Shown here: one piece after another, positions 7,869 through 15,629 of the stretch
Layout of the letters: every line of letters starts with the position of its first letter
Position numbering within the stretch: the stretch's first letter is position 1
DNA from: an uncultured Amphritea sp.
GTDB taxonomy: Bacteria > Pseudomonadota > Gammaproteobacteria > Pseudomonadales > Balneatricaceae
Direction: 5' to 3'
NCBI RefSeq assembly: GCF_937127095.1
Contig: NZ_CAKZLP010000060.1
Location: 124,001-188,000, forward strand
Length of the DNA stretch: 64,000 nucleotides
The notes under the pieces: model-generated
The model's database searches: none
The model's input: only the letters and a program-made list of their open reading frames with translations
What the model was told of the DNA's origin: nothing
Made by a program: the position numbers and the translations under genes

Positions 7869-9998
7869 CTAATCGATCGGCTGAACCGATTGCAGGTCAA
7901 TGCTGGCGGAGAATCGCTCAATCACTGACTGCACAACCGGGTCATTCTGGATTGAACTGACAGCCTCGGCCAGACGCTCGGCCCGTTTCCGGTCGCGATA
8001 CTGGCTGGGGGTCTCACGACCATAACTGCCTAAGGTGAATTCTACCTCAACCGGGGTATTAAAATAATGACCAATCGACTCACGAATACGGTCGATATGA
8101 ATATCACTCAGCAGCGCTTTCTGCTCTTCGGTGTAATGAAAGCGCCAGCTATCCCCCACCGACTCCAACGAGGTGTTCGATGCGATACTGTAAGTCATAC
8201 CGGTCAGGCCGATCAGCTCAACCAGCAACACCCACTGATCGGGGCTGAACTGAGCAATCGCGGTGCTGACCTCAGGCTCGGGTTCAACCACATCCGCGGG
8301 CTCTGATCCGGGCTGCACCGCCGCTGACACCGGGCTATTGAAAGCGACGGACGTTGCAGGGCTTTGGGGTGCAGAACTAACGATGCCCTCTGAGCTTTTT
8401 ACTGGCTCAGGGCGGCTTATCGGCTCAGGGCTATATTCCCGCTCAGGGCTGTTTTCTCGCTCAGGGCTGTTTATCGGCTCAGGGCTGTACGCAGCAGCAC
8501 CGCTCGGTTGGGCCGTGTGTTGTGGCTCAGGAGAGGGACTGTCTTCCCAGGGCAGATCAACGACGGGCCGGGCCGTATGGCTGGTTACAGCAGAGGGCCC
8601 CGCAGCGACCGACGGTACAGAATCAGTGTCAGACTTTTTTCCCGGCAGATCCTCATAACCACCCTGCAGATAGGATTCATCATAATCCGGTGGCGACTCC
8701 TGCGGTTCCATGTGAGGATCTGAATCGGAAGCCGACGGCATAACAGGCGCTTGTTCAGCGGCATCCTGTTGTATGGGAGTACTGGGAGTACTGGGAGTAT
8801 CATCGGTACGGTTTGTGACAACCGCTTCAGCAGCACTGCTTGCTGCAACAGACACTGCGGGTGACGTCACGGCTGCGACAGCCGCCGGCTCACTTAATCC
8901 CCGCTGACTCATTGATACCGGCCGAAACGCCAGCATCCGCATCAGCGTCATCTCCAACCCTTCCCGGGCATCCGGGACAAAGGGCAGATCTTTACGCCCC
9001 ATCAGGGCGGTCTGATAAAACAACTGCACATCTTCTGCGGTAAGCTTACCGGCCAGATCCAGCACCAGTTCCCGGTCACCCAGACCGTTATCCACAGCCT
9101 CCGGTACAATCTGCGCCAGCGCGATGCGGTGCATCAGGCTGATCAGATCACCGAGCACTGCATTGTAATCGGGTGAGTAGCGTGACAGTTCATCCACCGT
9201 TGTCAGCAAGCCTTTGGCATCATGGGCCGCAAGACTGTCCACCAACAGATAAACCAGGCGCTGATCAATCGTTCCCAGCATCGCCCGGACATCGGCCTCA
9301 ACCACAGACCCGGCACCAAAGGCGATCGCCTGGTCAGTCAGACTCAGCGCATCACGCATCGAACCATCAGCCGAACGGGCTAACAGCCATAATGCAGGTT
9401 CTTCGTAAGGGATATTCTCCGCCGTCAGCACCCGACACAGATGCTCAACAATCCGCTCCGGAATCATATTCTTCAGATTAAACTGCAGACAGCGGGACAA
9501 AATTGTCACCGGCAGTTTCTGCGGATCAGTGGTCGCCAGCAGAAACTTAACGTGGGGTGGCGGCTCTTCCAGTGTTTTCAGCAGCGCATTGAAGGAGTGC
9601 GTAGACAGCATATGCACCTCGTCGATGAGGTACACTTTAAAACGACCATGGGTCGGCGCGTACTGGACATTTTCCATCAGCTCGCGGGTGTCTTCCACCT
9701 TGGTCCGGGACGCCGCATCCACTTCGATGAGATCGACAAACCGGCCTTCACTGATCTCCCGACATGCGGAACATTCACCACAGGGATTGGAAGACACGCC
9801 AACCTCACAGTTGAGTGACTTGGCAAACAATCGGGCTATAGAGGTTTTACCGACACCCCGGGTGCCGGTAAACAGGTAAGCATGGTGCAGCCGGTCATCA
9901 TCCAGTGCATTTACCAGAGCCTTGAGCACATGCTCCTGCCCGACCATTTCCTGAAATTTTGCGGGACGCCATTTACGCGCCAGTACCTGATAACTCAT
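7869..9998 (-). CDS. dnaX: DNA polymerase III subunits tau and gamma (DnaX)
   Basis: The clamp-loader ATPase of 709 residues. Visible landmarks are Walker A GTRGVGKTS (45-53), the zinc ligands Cys64, Cys73, Cys76 and Cys79, Walker B LIDEVHML near 125, and the SRC arginine-finger motif in ILSRCLQF. Domain III ends near residue 370. A long Pro/Ser/Glu-rich linker (about 375-590) follows, then the C-terminal tau part (SPDQWVLLVELIGL ... ETPSQYRDRKRAERLAEA) that contacts the polymerase alpha subunit. The linker holds an A AAA AAG slippery heptamer followed by an immediate -1 frame stop, so the gene should also make a short gamma of 456 residues. It also contains tandem coding repeats. The start has no strong ribosome site, but the ATG matches the family N-terminus. 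Confidence 0.96.
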   Translation of the reverse strand: MSYQVLARKWRPAKFQEMVGQEHVLKALVNALDDDRLHHAYLFTGTRGVGKTSIARLFAKSLNCEVGVSSNPCGECSACREISEGRFVDLIEVDAASRTKVEDTRELMENVQYAPTHGRFKVYLIDEVHMLSTHSFNALLKTLEEPPPHVKFLLATTDPQKLPVTILSRCLQFNLKNMIPERIVEHLCRVLTAENIPYEEPALWLLARSADGSMRDALSLTDQAIAFGAGSVVEADVRAMLGTIDQRLVYLLVDSLAAHDAKGLLTTVDELSRYSPDYNAVLGDLISLMHRIALAQIVPEAVDNGLGDRELVLDLAGKLTAEDVQLFYQTALMGRKDLPFVPDAREGLEMTLMRMLAFRPVSMSQRGLSEPAAVAAVTSPAVSVAASSAAEAVVTNRTDDTPSTPSTPIQQDAAEQAPVMPSASDSDPHMEPQESPPDYDESYLQGGYEDLPGKKSDTDSVPSVAAGPSAVTSHTARPVVDLPWEDSPSPEPQHTAQPSGAAAYSPEPINSPERENSPEREYSPEPISRPEPVKSSEGIVSSAPQSPATSVAFNSPVSAAVQPGSEPADVVEPEPEVSTAIAQFSPDQWVLLVELIGLTGMTYSIASNTSLESVGDSWRFHYTEEQKALLSDIHIDRIRESIGHYFNTPVEVEFTLGSYGRETPSQYRDRKRAERLAEAVSSIQNDPVVQSVIERFSASIDLQSVQPID
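8404..8490 (-). repeat. 18-bp tandem coding repeats in the DnaX linker
   Basis: The word tcaggg recurs at 8407, 8425, 8443, 8461 and 8479, exactly 18 bp apart, so five copies of a six-residue unit (consensus S-P-E-x-x-N/S) lie in the disordered linker. A shorter 9-bp repeat encoding Ser-Thr-Pro units lies near 8777-8800. Such repeats can change copy number by slippage without breaking the frame. Confidence 0.85.
8629..8654 (-). promoter_or_regulatory. Programmed -1 ribosomal frameshift site in dnaX
   Basis: On the coding strand, codons 453-455 read GGA AAA AAG, so the heptamer A AAA AAG (8640-8634) is in the slipping frame. After a -1 slip the next codons are GTC (8634-8632) and TGA (8631-8629), ending translation at once. 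A Shine-Dalgarno-like GAGGAT (8654-8649) lies 8 nt upstream of the heptamer. This matches the E. coli dnaX arrangement (same heptamer, an upstream SD about 10 nt away, one codon then TGA). I could not identify a convincing downstream stem-loop by eye. Confidence 0.8.
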
Positions 9999-10214
9999 CG
10001 CTGCAAATCTATATGAGAGGGGTGTTTATTCATGGCTTCCAATGCTAACGGTAACCGTCTGATATCGCCAGCTAAACCGGCTATTAAGTGGCAACTAAAT
10101 TGCGATTTATCACGTGATTCAGGTTTTGCATGAAAACTGTTCTTTCGCTAACTCTCAATAAATAGTCTAACTTACATGAACAACAACAATCTTCTAACCT
10201 GCGAGGAAATGAAG

Positions 10215-10397
10215 ATGCAAAAAGCAAACAGTGCAAACGAGTATGCGATACGACGCCACCGCTTAATCGAACAACAAGAGATTATCCGTTTTCAGGATCC
10301 CCACTGCCCGGTCAGCATTATTAGCGAGGAATATCTCTGCTGGATAGCCAGTGAAGAGGTAATTTCTCTCGAAGGTGGTGATTCCGCTTCCCATTAA
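10215..10397 (+). CDS. Small hypothetical protein (60 aa)
   Basis: I do not recognise this gene. The ATG at 10215 is preceded by AGGAAATGAAG, a good ribosome site, giving 60 residues starting MQKANSANEYAIRRHRLIEQ; in-frame ATGs at 10209 and 10176 are alternatives. The protein is charged and soluble-looking, with two Cys (DPHCPV and EEYLCWIA) and no signal or membrane segment. It stands alone, divergent from dnaX, and is followed 30 bp later by a strong terminator, which supports a real short transcript. No function can be assigned. Confidence 0.6.
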   Translation: MQKANSANEYAIRRHRLIEQQEIIRFQDPHCPVSIISEEYLCWIASEEVISLEGGDSASH

Positions 10398-10426
10398 CGT
10401 TCGACTCAATCCATCACTTAAATACA

Positions 10427-10468
10427 AAACGCCGGGATAACTTCAACGTCATAACCCGGCGTTTTTTT
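10427..10468. terminator. Rho-independent terminator
   Basis: Stem AAAACGCCGGG / CCCGGCGTTTT with an 18-19 nt loop, followed by seven T on the plus strand and four on the minus strand. It ends the 60-aa gene and can also stop transcripts from the convergent HDOD gene. Confidence 0.85.
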
Positions 10469-10493
10469 TATCAGCAACACGCCTGCTGATATT

Positions 10494-11969
10494 TTATCGC
10501 TCAGTGTTTTTAAGAATCACCGATAAACAGATATTGGTCTGCTGAGCAAACAGGGTAAACGCCATAAAATCATCTTCACTCAGTTGCCGCGGGCAAGCAT
10601 TACCAGCTGGGTCATTGCGATCGGCATAAAACAGTCCGACACAGTATTTTCCCCAGATAATCGGCGCAATAAAAAAGCCATCGCTGCTGACTAACTGCCG
10701 TAATGAGCTATCCAGATAGGCCCGCCACTTTGGCACATTCAGATTATCCACCCAGACCGGCTGGCGGCTATTGAGCACATGGGTAAAAATATTCGCAGAG
10801 CCGCCAAGACTAACGACAAACTCTCGCTTAACCTGATTAAAGTCGGGGGCTGATATAAATCGGGGCATCAGGCAGCCACGCTCCCGTGATTTAAGAAAAA
10901 CGATAGTCCGACGCATCCGAATACCCCGGTGAATCCCCTCCAGAGCGGTCTGCACAATCAAATTAAAATCCGCATGTTCATCGGGCAGGAAAGCCATTTC
11001 ACGCAGAATTCGCAGTTGCAGTGTCTGATCACTCATCTCCTCGGCCAGCGGATGTTCGGTATTCGCTGCCGGGCTGATCAGATCATGACTAATATAGCGG
11101 GTTAATACTCCGGCACCGTAGGAACGCAGCAACTCAACGGTTGCCTCAGAGCACTCTTCAAGGCCACTCAGCAGATCCCACGTATCCCGCTTAGTAATTT
11201 CAGCCGCCTCCGCCAGCTCCTTTTCCAGTTCATTACGACTATGCGTTGGGTTTGCCAGCGTTGCACTTAAACGGACGGCAAGATTCACCGAGCGCAGTTC
11301 CGGCGTGCGCAGCTCAGGCTCCTCCAGCGAGCTGATCAGCACATTGCCCATATTCCAGGAACTCGCCAGCCCCAGGCTCATATTTTCAAAGGTTGTCCCC
11401 AGCGCCTGCCTGACAATAAAATCGACCTCTTCAGCCCGAACCGCCTGCTTTTGCCTTAACTGCTTATCCAGCTCGACGGTGACCGGACCGCCCATACTCC
11501 AGAAAGCACTCTCGCCAAAACGATTCAACAAGGCAGCAATAAAAGTCTCTTCCTGCACATCTTCTTCATAATCCCGCATCATCATCTTTGCAATCATCCC
11601 CGCATGAAACGACTGCGCCATCAGTTTCAGCAAGCGCTCATACACGGCGGGCGTCAGCTTTCTGTTTTTCAGCAGACTGTTGAGCATTTTAGCGGTGATA
11701 CAGATATTTTTTATGCGAGTCAGCCCCAGAACCACAGACGCCCGGCTGACGGTCGTAACGGGATTATGCAGCATATAACCAGCGCTGTTCGCTACTTTGA
11801 GAATCGCGGTAGTCAGCGCGTGATCATGCAAAACCGCCTGACCCAGCCGGGTCAGTGAGGAGGTATCATCTTTGGAGATCTTCTCGATCTCACGGATAGT
11901 CGAACACAAAGCGGGCAATTCATGCTCACTGATTCTTTCAATCCACGCGTGTGTTCCATGAGGCACCAT
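10494..11969 (-). CDS. HDOD domain protein with C-terminal GAF-like domain
   Basis: This 491-residue cytoplasmic signalling protein has an HDOD domain at about 10-210 (ELPALCSTIREIEKISKDD, DHALTTAILKVANSAGYM, TVSRASVVLGLTRIKNI), a helical middle, and a C-terminal GAF-like domain (about 335-480; TIVFLKSRERGCLMPRF ... GKYCVGLFYADRND). HDOD domains are catalytically dead relatives of HD hydrolases used in signalling. The ATG at 11969 has AGAGG 9 nt upstream; a GTG at 12008 would add 13 residues but lacks a ribosome site. It lies alone between ffs/omp and dnaX. The sensed signal and the partner are unknown. Confidence 0.85.
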   Translation of the reverse strand: MVPHGTHAWIERISEHELPALCSTIREIEKISKDDTSSLTRLGQAVLHDHALTTAILKVANSAGYMLHNPVTTVSRASVVLGLTRIKNICITAKMLNSLLKNRKLTPAVYERLLKLMAQSFHAGMIAKMMMRDYEEDVQEETFIAALLNRFGESAFWSMGGPVTVELDKQLRQKQAVRAEEVDFIVRQALGTTFENMSLGLASSWNMGNVLISSLEEPELRTPELRSVNLAVRLSATLANPTHSRNELEKELAEAAEITKRDTWDLLSGLEECSEATVELLRSYGAGVLTRYISHDLISPAANTEHPLAEEMSDQTLQLRILREMAFLPDEHADFNLIVQTALEGIHRGIRMRRTIVFLKSRERGCLMPRFISAPDFNQVKREFVVSLGGSANIFTHVLNSRQPVWVDNLNVPKWRAYLDSSLRQLVSSDGFFIAPIIWGKYCVGLFYADRNDPAGNACPRQLSEDDFMAFTLFAQQTNICLSVILKNTER

Positions 11970-12188
11970 AGTCACTAACCTCTTATCCTGCCTCTGATTT
12001 AACTCCACTTAGTTTAAAGCAAGAACGCTCAGAATGGGCTGAGAAGGTGTGATTTTGAGTAATGGGCAACGAGGTAGGTCCAGCAGTTTAAAGTAAATCC
12101 GTTAACATAACGCTAGAGTAACAGACCCAAAAAACATTCTATAAAGGCCCGGAAGGGAAAGAGTGACATAAACCATATTAGATTGTAG

Positions 12189-12222
12189 AAAGCACTCATC
12201 ATCAGCAGATGAAGAGTGCTTT
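12189..12222 (-). terminator. Hairpin terminator after the outer-membrane barrel gene
   Basis: A long stem AAAGCACTCATC / GATGAAGAGTGCTTT lies just past the stop of the minus-strand gene. The T-run is weak, so this could be a terminator or an mRNA 3' stabiliser. Confidence 0.6.
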
Positions 12223-12233
12223 ATTCAATAAAC

Positions 12234-12788
12234 TCAGAAGTTTATCGACAGACCCGCAGAAATCATATCAACATCGGTACCGCCGATATCGAAGCGCTCC
12301 ATCTCTGCGCGAATCGAAACGGTTTCCATGTTATAGGCAGCACCAATTCCGTAAGTAATATCAGTACCATCATCTCCGCTTGAATAGCCTACATTGGAAG
12401 AGAGGTCATTACTCCAATGAAACATACCGACTTTTGCAAACAGATCCACTTGTTCTGACACAGGAAAAAGGCCCACTGCAGATAAACCATAGCCATCGAC
12501 GGCTGAATTTATGCCAATAGAACCATTCCATAGCTCCAGATCTCCAAGATCAGCATAGAAGGCTTCTACCGCAATGTTTTTGTTATAACGATATCCGCCA
12601 AAAACTTTAAAACCCTGATCACTATCATCTTCCACAGAGACACCAATACTACTCAGGTCTGCTCGTTCTGAACTTGATATATTAAATTCAGTGCGCCCAA
12701 ATGAACCGCCAATATAACCGTCTGCAGCACTGGCAAGAGCAGGCGTCAGAGCTGCAATAATGCCTAAAGATAAAAGTGCTTTTTTCAT
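12234..12788 (-). CDS. Outer-membrane beta-barrel protein
   Basis: A 184-residue precursor with a clear signal peptide (MKKALLSLGIIAALTPALASA, cleavage before ADGY). The mature part alternates polar and hydrophobic residues (YIGGSFGRTEFNIS, FKVFGGYRYNKNIAVEAFYADLGDLEL, VDLFAKVGMFHWS, SIRAEMERFDIGGTDVDMISAGLSINF) and ends in aromatic Phe, as expected for an eight-stranded barrel of the OmpA-like or OmpW-like class. No peptidoglycan-binding domain follows, so it is a bare barrel. It is monocistronic, with a hairpin after the stop. Its physiological role (adhesion, small-solute pore, envelope stability) cannot be read. Confidence 0.85.
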   Translation of the reverse strand: MKKALLSLGIIAALTPALASAADGYIGGSFGRTEFNISSSERADLSSIGVSVEDDSDQGFKVFGGYRYNKNIAVEAFYADLGDLELWNGSIGINSAVDGYGLSAVGLFPVSEQVDLFAKVGMFHWSNDLSSNVGYSSGDDGTDITYGIGAAYNMETVSIRAEMERFDIGGTDVDMISAGLSINF

Positions 12789-13054
12789 GTGTCTATTCCC
12801 TATAGATGGTTTAAAAAATCCAGCCTACGATACAACGCTGCGACATCTTTGATATAAGAATTTTTCCTATTTTCCTTTTCTGTCAGTAATCACTAACTAA
12901 TAGTTCTGCCAGGTAAAGCAAAAACAACGCAACACTAGATTATTAAGGTTTTCAGGCGTCAACAATCAACATGCTACACAGGCAAGGTTTAACGGAAACA
13001 CGAAAGACAATCTGCGAATTGGCAGATAGATAAAATTGGTAAAGATGAGGTGGT

Positions 13055-13101
13055 ATTGGGTGGTAGCCCCACCAGCCACATCCCGGCACACGAATCCACC
13101 G
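13055..13101 (-). repeat. Partial duplicate of the ffs 3' arm
   Basis: 47 bp here match 13198-13244, the 3' arm of the 4.5S RNA gene, at 46 of 47 positions and in the same orientation, 143 bp apart. The copy has no 5' arm and no tetraloop region, so it cannot fold as a full SRP RNA. It lies downstream of ffs on the same strand. Confidence 0.9.
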
Positions 13102-13200
13102 GCTTGTAGAGGTAAGTCTGCTCACTTCTGGGACAGAGATCGTTCAGCAAATAAAGACAACCGCCAAAAAATGTGCAGTTAAGTTTAAAATATGGGGATT

Positions 13201-13314
13201 GGGTGGTAGCTCCACCAGCCACATCCCGGCACACGAATCCACCGCTGTGGCTGCTCCCTTCCAGGCCTGACCAGGTTCACGGTTTATCGTTGCGGGAGGA
13301 CCAATGGAGCCACC
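13201..13314 (-). ncRNA. ffs: Signal recognition particle 4.5S RNA
   Basis: The minus-strand sequence has the conserved SRP RNA core: the GGTCAGG/GGGAGCAGCC apical helix with a GGAA tetraloop between GGTCAGGCCT and GGGAGCAGCC, the CGTGTGCCGGGATGT return strand, and a closing helix GGTGGCTCCA (from 13314) pairing with TGGAGCTACC (to 13205). The estimated length of 114 nt equals that of E. coli. It binds Ffh to target membrane proteins to the translocon. In many bacteria ffs lies next to dnaX; here three other genes separate them on the same strand side. Confidence 0.95.
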
Positions 13315-13335
13315 ATAACGTGACCAATTAAGGTC

Positions 13336-13386
13336 GTCTCGAACGAGACAGGCGCGCAGTATAACAGCCTGCCCGGCAGATGCAAA
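13336..13386 (-). promoter_or_regulatory. ffs promoter and 5' leader hairpin
   Basis: On the minus strand a -35 TTTGCA (13386-13381), 17-bp spacer and -10 TATACT (13363-13358) are followed by a GC-rich discriminator (GCGCGCC), typical of growth-rate and ppGpp-controlled stable RNA promoters. The transcribed leader contains a perfect GTCTCG-TT-CGAGAC hairpin (13349-13336), probably removed during 5' maturation. Confidence 0.65.
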
Positions 13387-13450
13387 CAGGATTGCAGGCC
13401 AGACTGAAAACTCCCGCTACTGCCTGAAAAAAATGTATAAAAAACAAACA

Positions 13451-14716
13451 TTAATCATCTGATTTAAACTCTTTGGTGATGCGCCGCACATACCACCAGA
13501 CCAGCAGCACCACCACCGGCAGTGAGTAACTCAGCCAGTGGATCGCCATATCCTGAGGTTCACCGGAGGTCAGATGACGGATGGTGCGTTCCACCAGGTC
13601 AAAGACATAGTAGGTCACAACAATGATTGAGAAGGTTTCCAGTTTGGCCTGCAGGGTCAGCTGTCGCCTAGTACGTTTGTTCATGGAACTGAGCAGACCA
13701 TGGATCTTCTGTTCAGTGGACAGGTCAACGCGGGAGCGCAGCAGATTACTGGCCCTGGCGATTCGCTGAGACAGCCGTTCGAGTCGCTGTGCTGCCGCAC
13801 GCCAGGTGCGCATCGCCGGATCTACGCGACGTTCGATGAACTGTTCCAGGGTTTGCAACCCCTCGATACGCACCTCTTCCAGTTCAGAAATGCGCATCCG
13901 CACCAATGCGTAATAAGCATCCGATGCGGAAAAACGATTGACGGTATCTGCTGATATCTCTTCCGCCTGGGCTGACAATGCCATCAGGGCATCCAGCGTT
14001 TCCGACTCATCACCTTTATCAAGTTCGCTCAACTTAAAGGTGATTGCCGCGAGCTCCCGGTCCAGCTGAGAAACCTGTTTCATCGTTTGTCTGGCGGGCT
14101 CTAACGCCAACAACGCCACTGCCCTGTAGGTGTCGATCTCACAGAGTCGCTGTAGCAGTCGCCCACATTGATAACCATGCAGATGGATATTCTTCACCAG
14201 AATCCGGTCAAGAAAGAACTCCCCCTCTGCTCGAAAATCAGTCCACACGCGGGCGGCACCCCGCATAACACTTGAACCGATCACCTGATGATTGCGAAAT
14301 ATATCATCAACTGCCACCTCATCAGCCTGATCAGAGGATTGCTGCACCTGAATCTGAACCCCGGTCACCAGTTCACCAGGAAGCTGATCACTCCAGTTTT
14401 CCGGCAACCCCGGCAGGGTTTGATGCCAGCCACTATCAAGCTGGTTGTGGTATAGAGTGAGGGTATAAAACTCGGTATGCGCTTCCCAGCGCAGTGCCAG
14501 AGAATCAAGTTGCTGGTAACAGAAGCTGGCTTCCGGCTCCATCGCCTGACCGCCACACTGGAGGAAAAACTGTGAAATCTCTTCACGCACCCCGGCGATG
14601 CTTTTATCACCCAGCATCAATGCAAAGTGGAGTACTTTTACTGGCGCACTCAGCTGTTGAAACGGCCGGGCATGAACTTCATCAGCAATCATCTGGCGTT
14701 GGGAATGAAACTGCAC
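13451..14716 (-). CDS. DUF3422 family membrane-anchored protein
   Basis: A 421-residue protein whose N-terminus carries the family signature (IADEVHARPFQQL, residues 9-21). A mixed N-terminal domain (to about 200) is followed by a long helical, coiled-coil-like region (about 210-370, including FIERRVDPAMRTWRAAAQRLE) and two C-terminal membrane segments (FSIIVVTYYVFDL and WLSYSLPVVVLLVWWYV) ending in a basic cytoplasmic tail. The family is widespread in proteobacteria and has no known function. The general layout recalls CorA-like membrane proteins (cytoplasmic helical bundle plus two C-terminal helices), but I see no GMN motif, so that is only an analogy. It is transcribed alone. Confidence 0.88.
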   Translation of the reverse strand: MQFHSQRQMIADEVHARPFQQLSAPVKVLHFALMLGDKSIAGVREEISQFFLQCGGQAMEPEASFCYQQLDSLALRWEAHTEFYTLTLYHNQLDSGWHQTLPGLPENWSDQLPGELVTGVQIQVQQSSDQADEVAVDDIFRNHQVIGSSVMRGAARVWTDFRAEGEFFLDRILVKNIHLHGYQCGRLLQRLCEIDTYRAVALLALEPARQTMKQVSQLDRELAAITFKLSELDKGDESETLDALMALSAQAEEISADTVNRFSASDAYYALVRMRISELEEVRIEGLQTLEQFIERRVDPAMRTWRAAAQRLERLSQRIARASNLLRSRVDLSTEQKIHGLLSSMNKRTRRQLTLQAKLETFSIIVVTYYVFDLVERTIRHLTSGEPQDMAIHWLSYSLPVVVLLVWWYVRRITKEFKSDD

Positions 14717-14873
14717 CTATGTACTCTCCATTGTATAATTCTGACCTACCCATACTTGCAGCAATAAGCTACAAAGGGTATTTCTATGATGTCGATGATG
14801 CTGAGAGCTAAAAGCTGACAAAACAGCAAGCATAAGACTAAAGTCTATCTTATTTGTAATATACAGGAGCATT

Positions 14874-15389
14874 ATGCAACAGGATAGCAGCCGGCGCTTT
14901 ATTGCCCGACTCTTTACCCACCTCACCTGGATTATCATCCTGGGCCTGTTTTATCTGCTCTTCCAGGACCGACTGCTACAACAAAATGATCCTAACCACG
15001 ATCTGAGGGTAACGCAAAACGGTCAATCGGTGGTGTTACAGCGCAATCGTCAGGGCCATTATATTGCCCCCGGTACCATTAACGGCCAGCCGGTGCGTTT
15101 TCTCCTCGATACCGGCGCGACTGATATCAGTATTCCTGGCGCACTAGCCAAAGCGCTGGGGCTGACACCTGGCAGAGCGTCTTATGCCAGCACCGCGAAT
15201 GGCACGATCAAAGTCTATGATACCCGGCTGAACTCGGTGGCACTGGGGGGTTTGTCCCGGGCTGATGTATCGGCGCATATTAACCCTCATATGCAGGGAG
15301 ACACCGTATTACTGGGCATGAGCTTTCTGCAACACCTGGAACTGATTCAACGAGGCGATACACTGACGCTGAATAGCGGTTCCCGTTAA
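14874..15389 (+). CDS. Retropepsin-like aspartic protease, membrane-anchored (TIGR02281 type)
   Basis: A 171-residue protein with one N-terminal membrane helix (LTWIIILGLFYLLF, about 18-31) and a periplasmic clan AA aspartic protease domain. The catalytic motif is FLLDTGATDISIP near residues 79-91, with the second conserved block GDTVLLGMSFLQHLELIQ near 142-159. Proteins of this single-domain type act as dimers. The family occurs in many proteobacteria; natural substrates are mostly unknown. The gene is preceded by a GGAGC ribosome site and appears monocistronic. Confidence 0.9.
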   Translation: MQQDSSRRFIARLFTHLTWIIILGLFYLLFQDRLLQQNDPNHDLRVTQNGQSVVLQRNRQGHYIAPGTINGQPVRFLLDTGATDISIPGALAKALGLTPGRASYASTANGTIKVYDTRLNSVALGGLSRADVSAHINPHMQGDTVLLGMSFLQHLELIQRGDTLTLNSGSR

Positions 15390-15629
15390 AGACAGCCCCT
15401 AATCCCGTCGCTGGCGGTTGCGTCCCACCTCACGTTATCTTATTATTGCTCCCTGAAGAGTTTTTAACATCAAGAGAAGGGCTGACGTCCTCGCCAACCT
15501 GCCTGCCTGGGCAAGGTGGTTGTTTTGCAAACGCTGTAACAAAGGCGGCAAAACGATGTGGTCATTACCGACAAAAATCAGGTAACCCCCACGCACAACG
15601 TCAGCTCTCATGAAAATGGGAGCAGATCC

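Noticed and set aside
12989..13234. Minus-strand open frame with an internal repeated CAGMWLVGLPPN-like stretch
   Set aside because: It overlaps the ffs 3' arm and its duplicate; the repeat is the RNA gene sequence, not protein.
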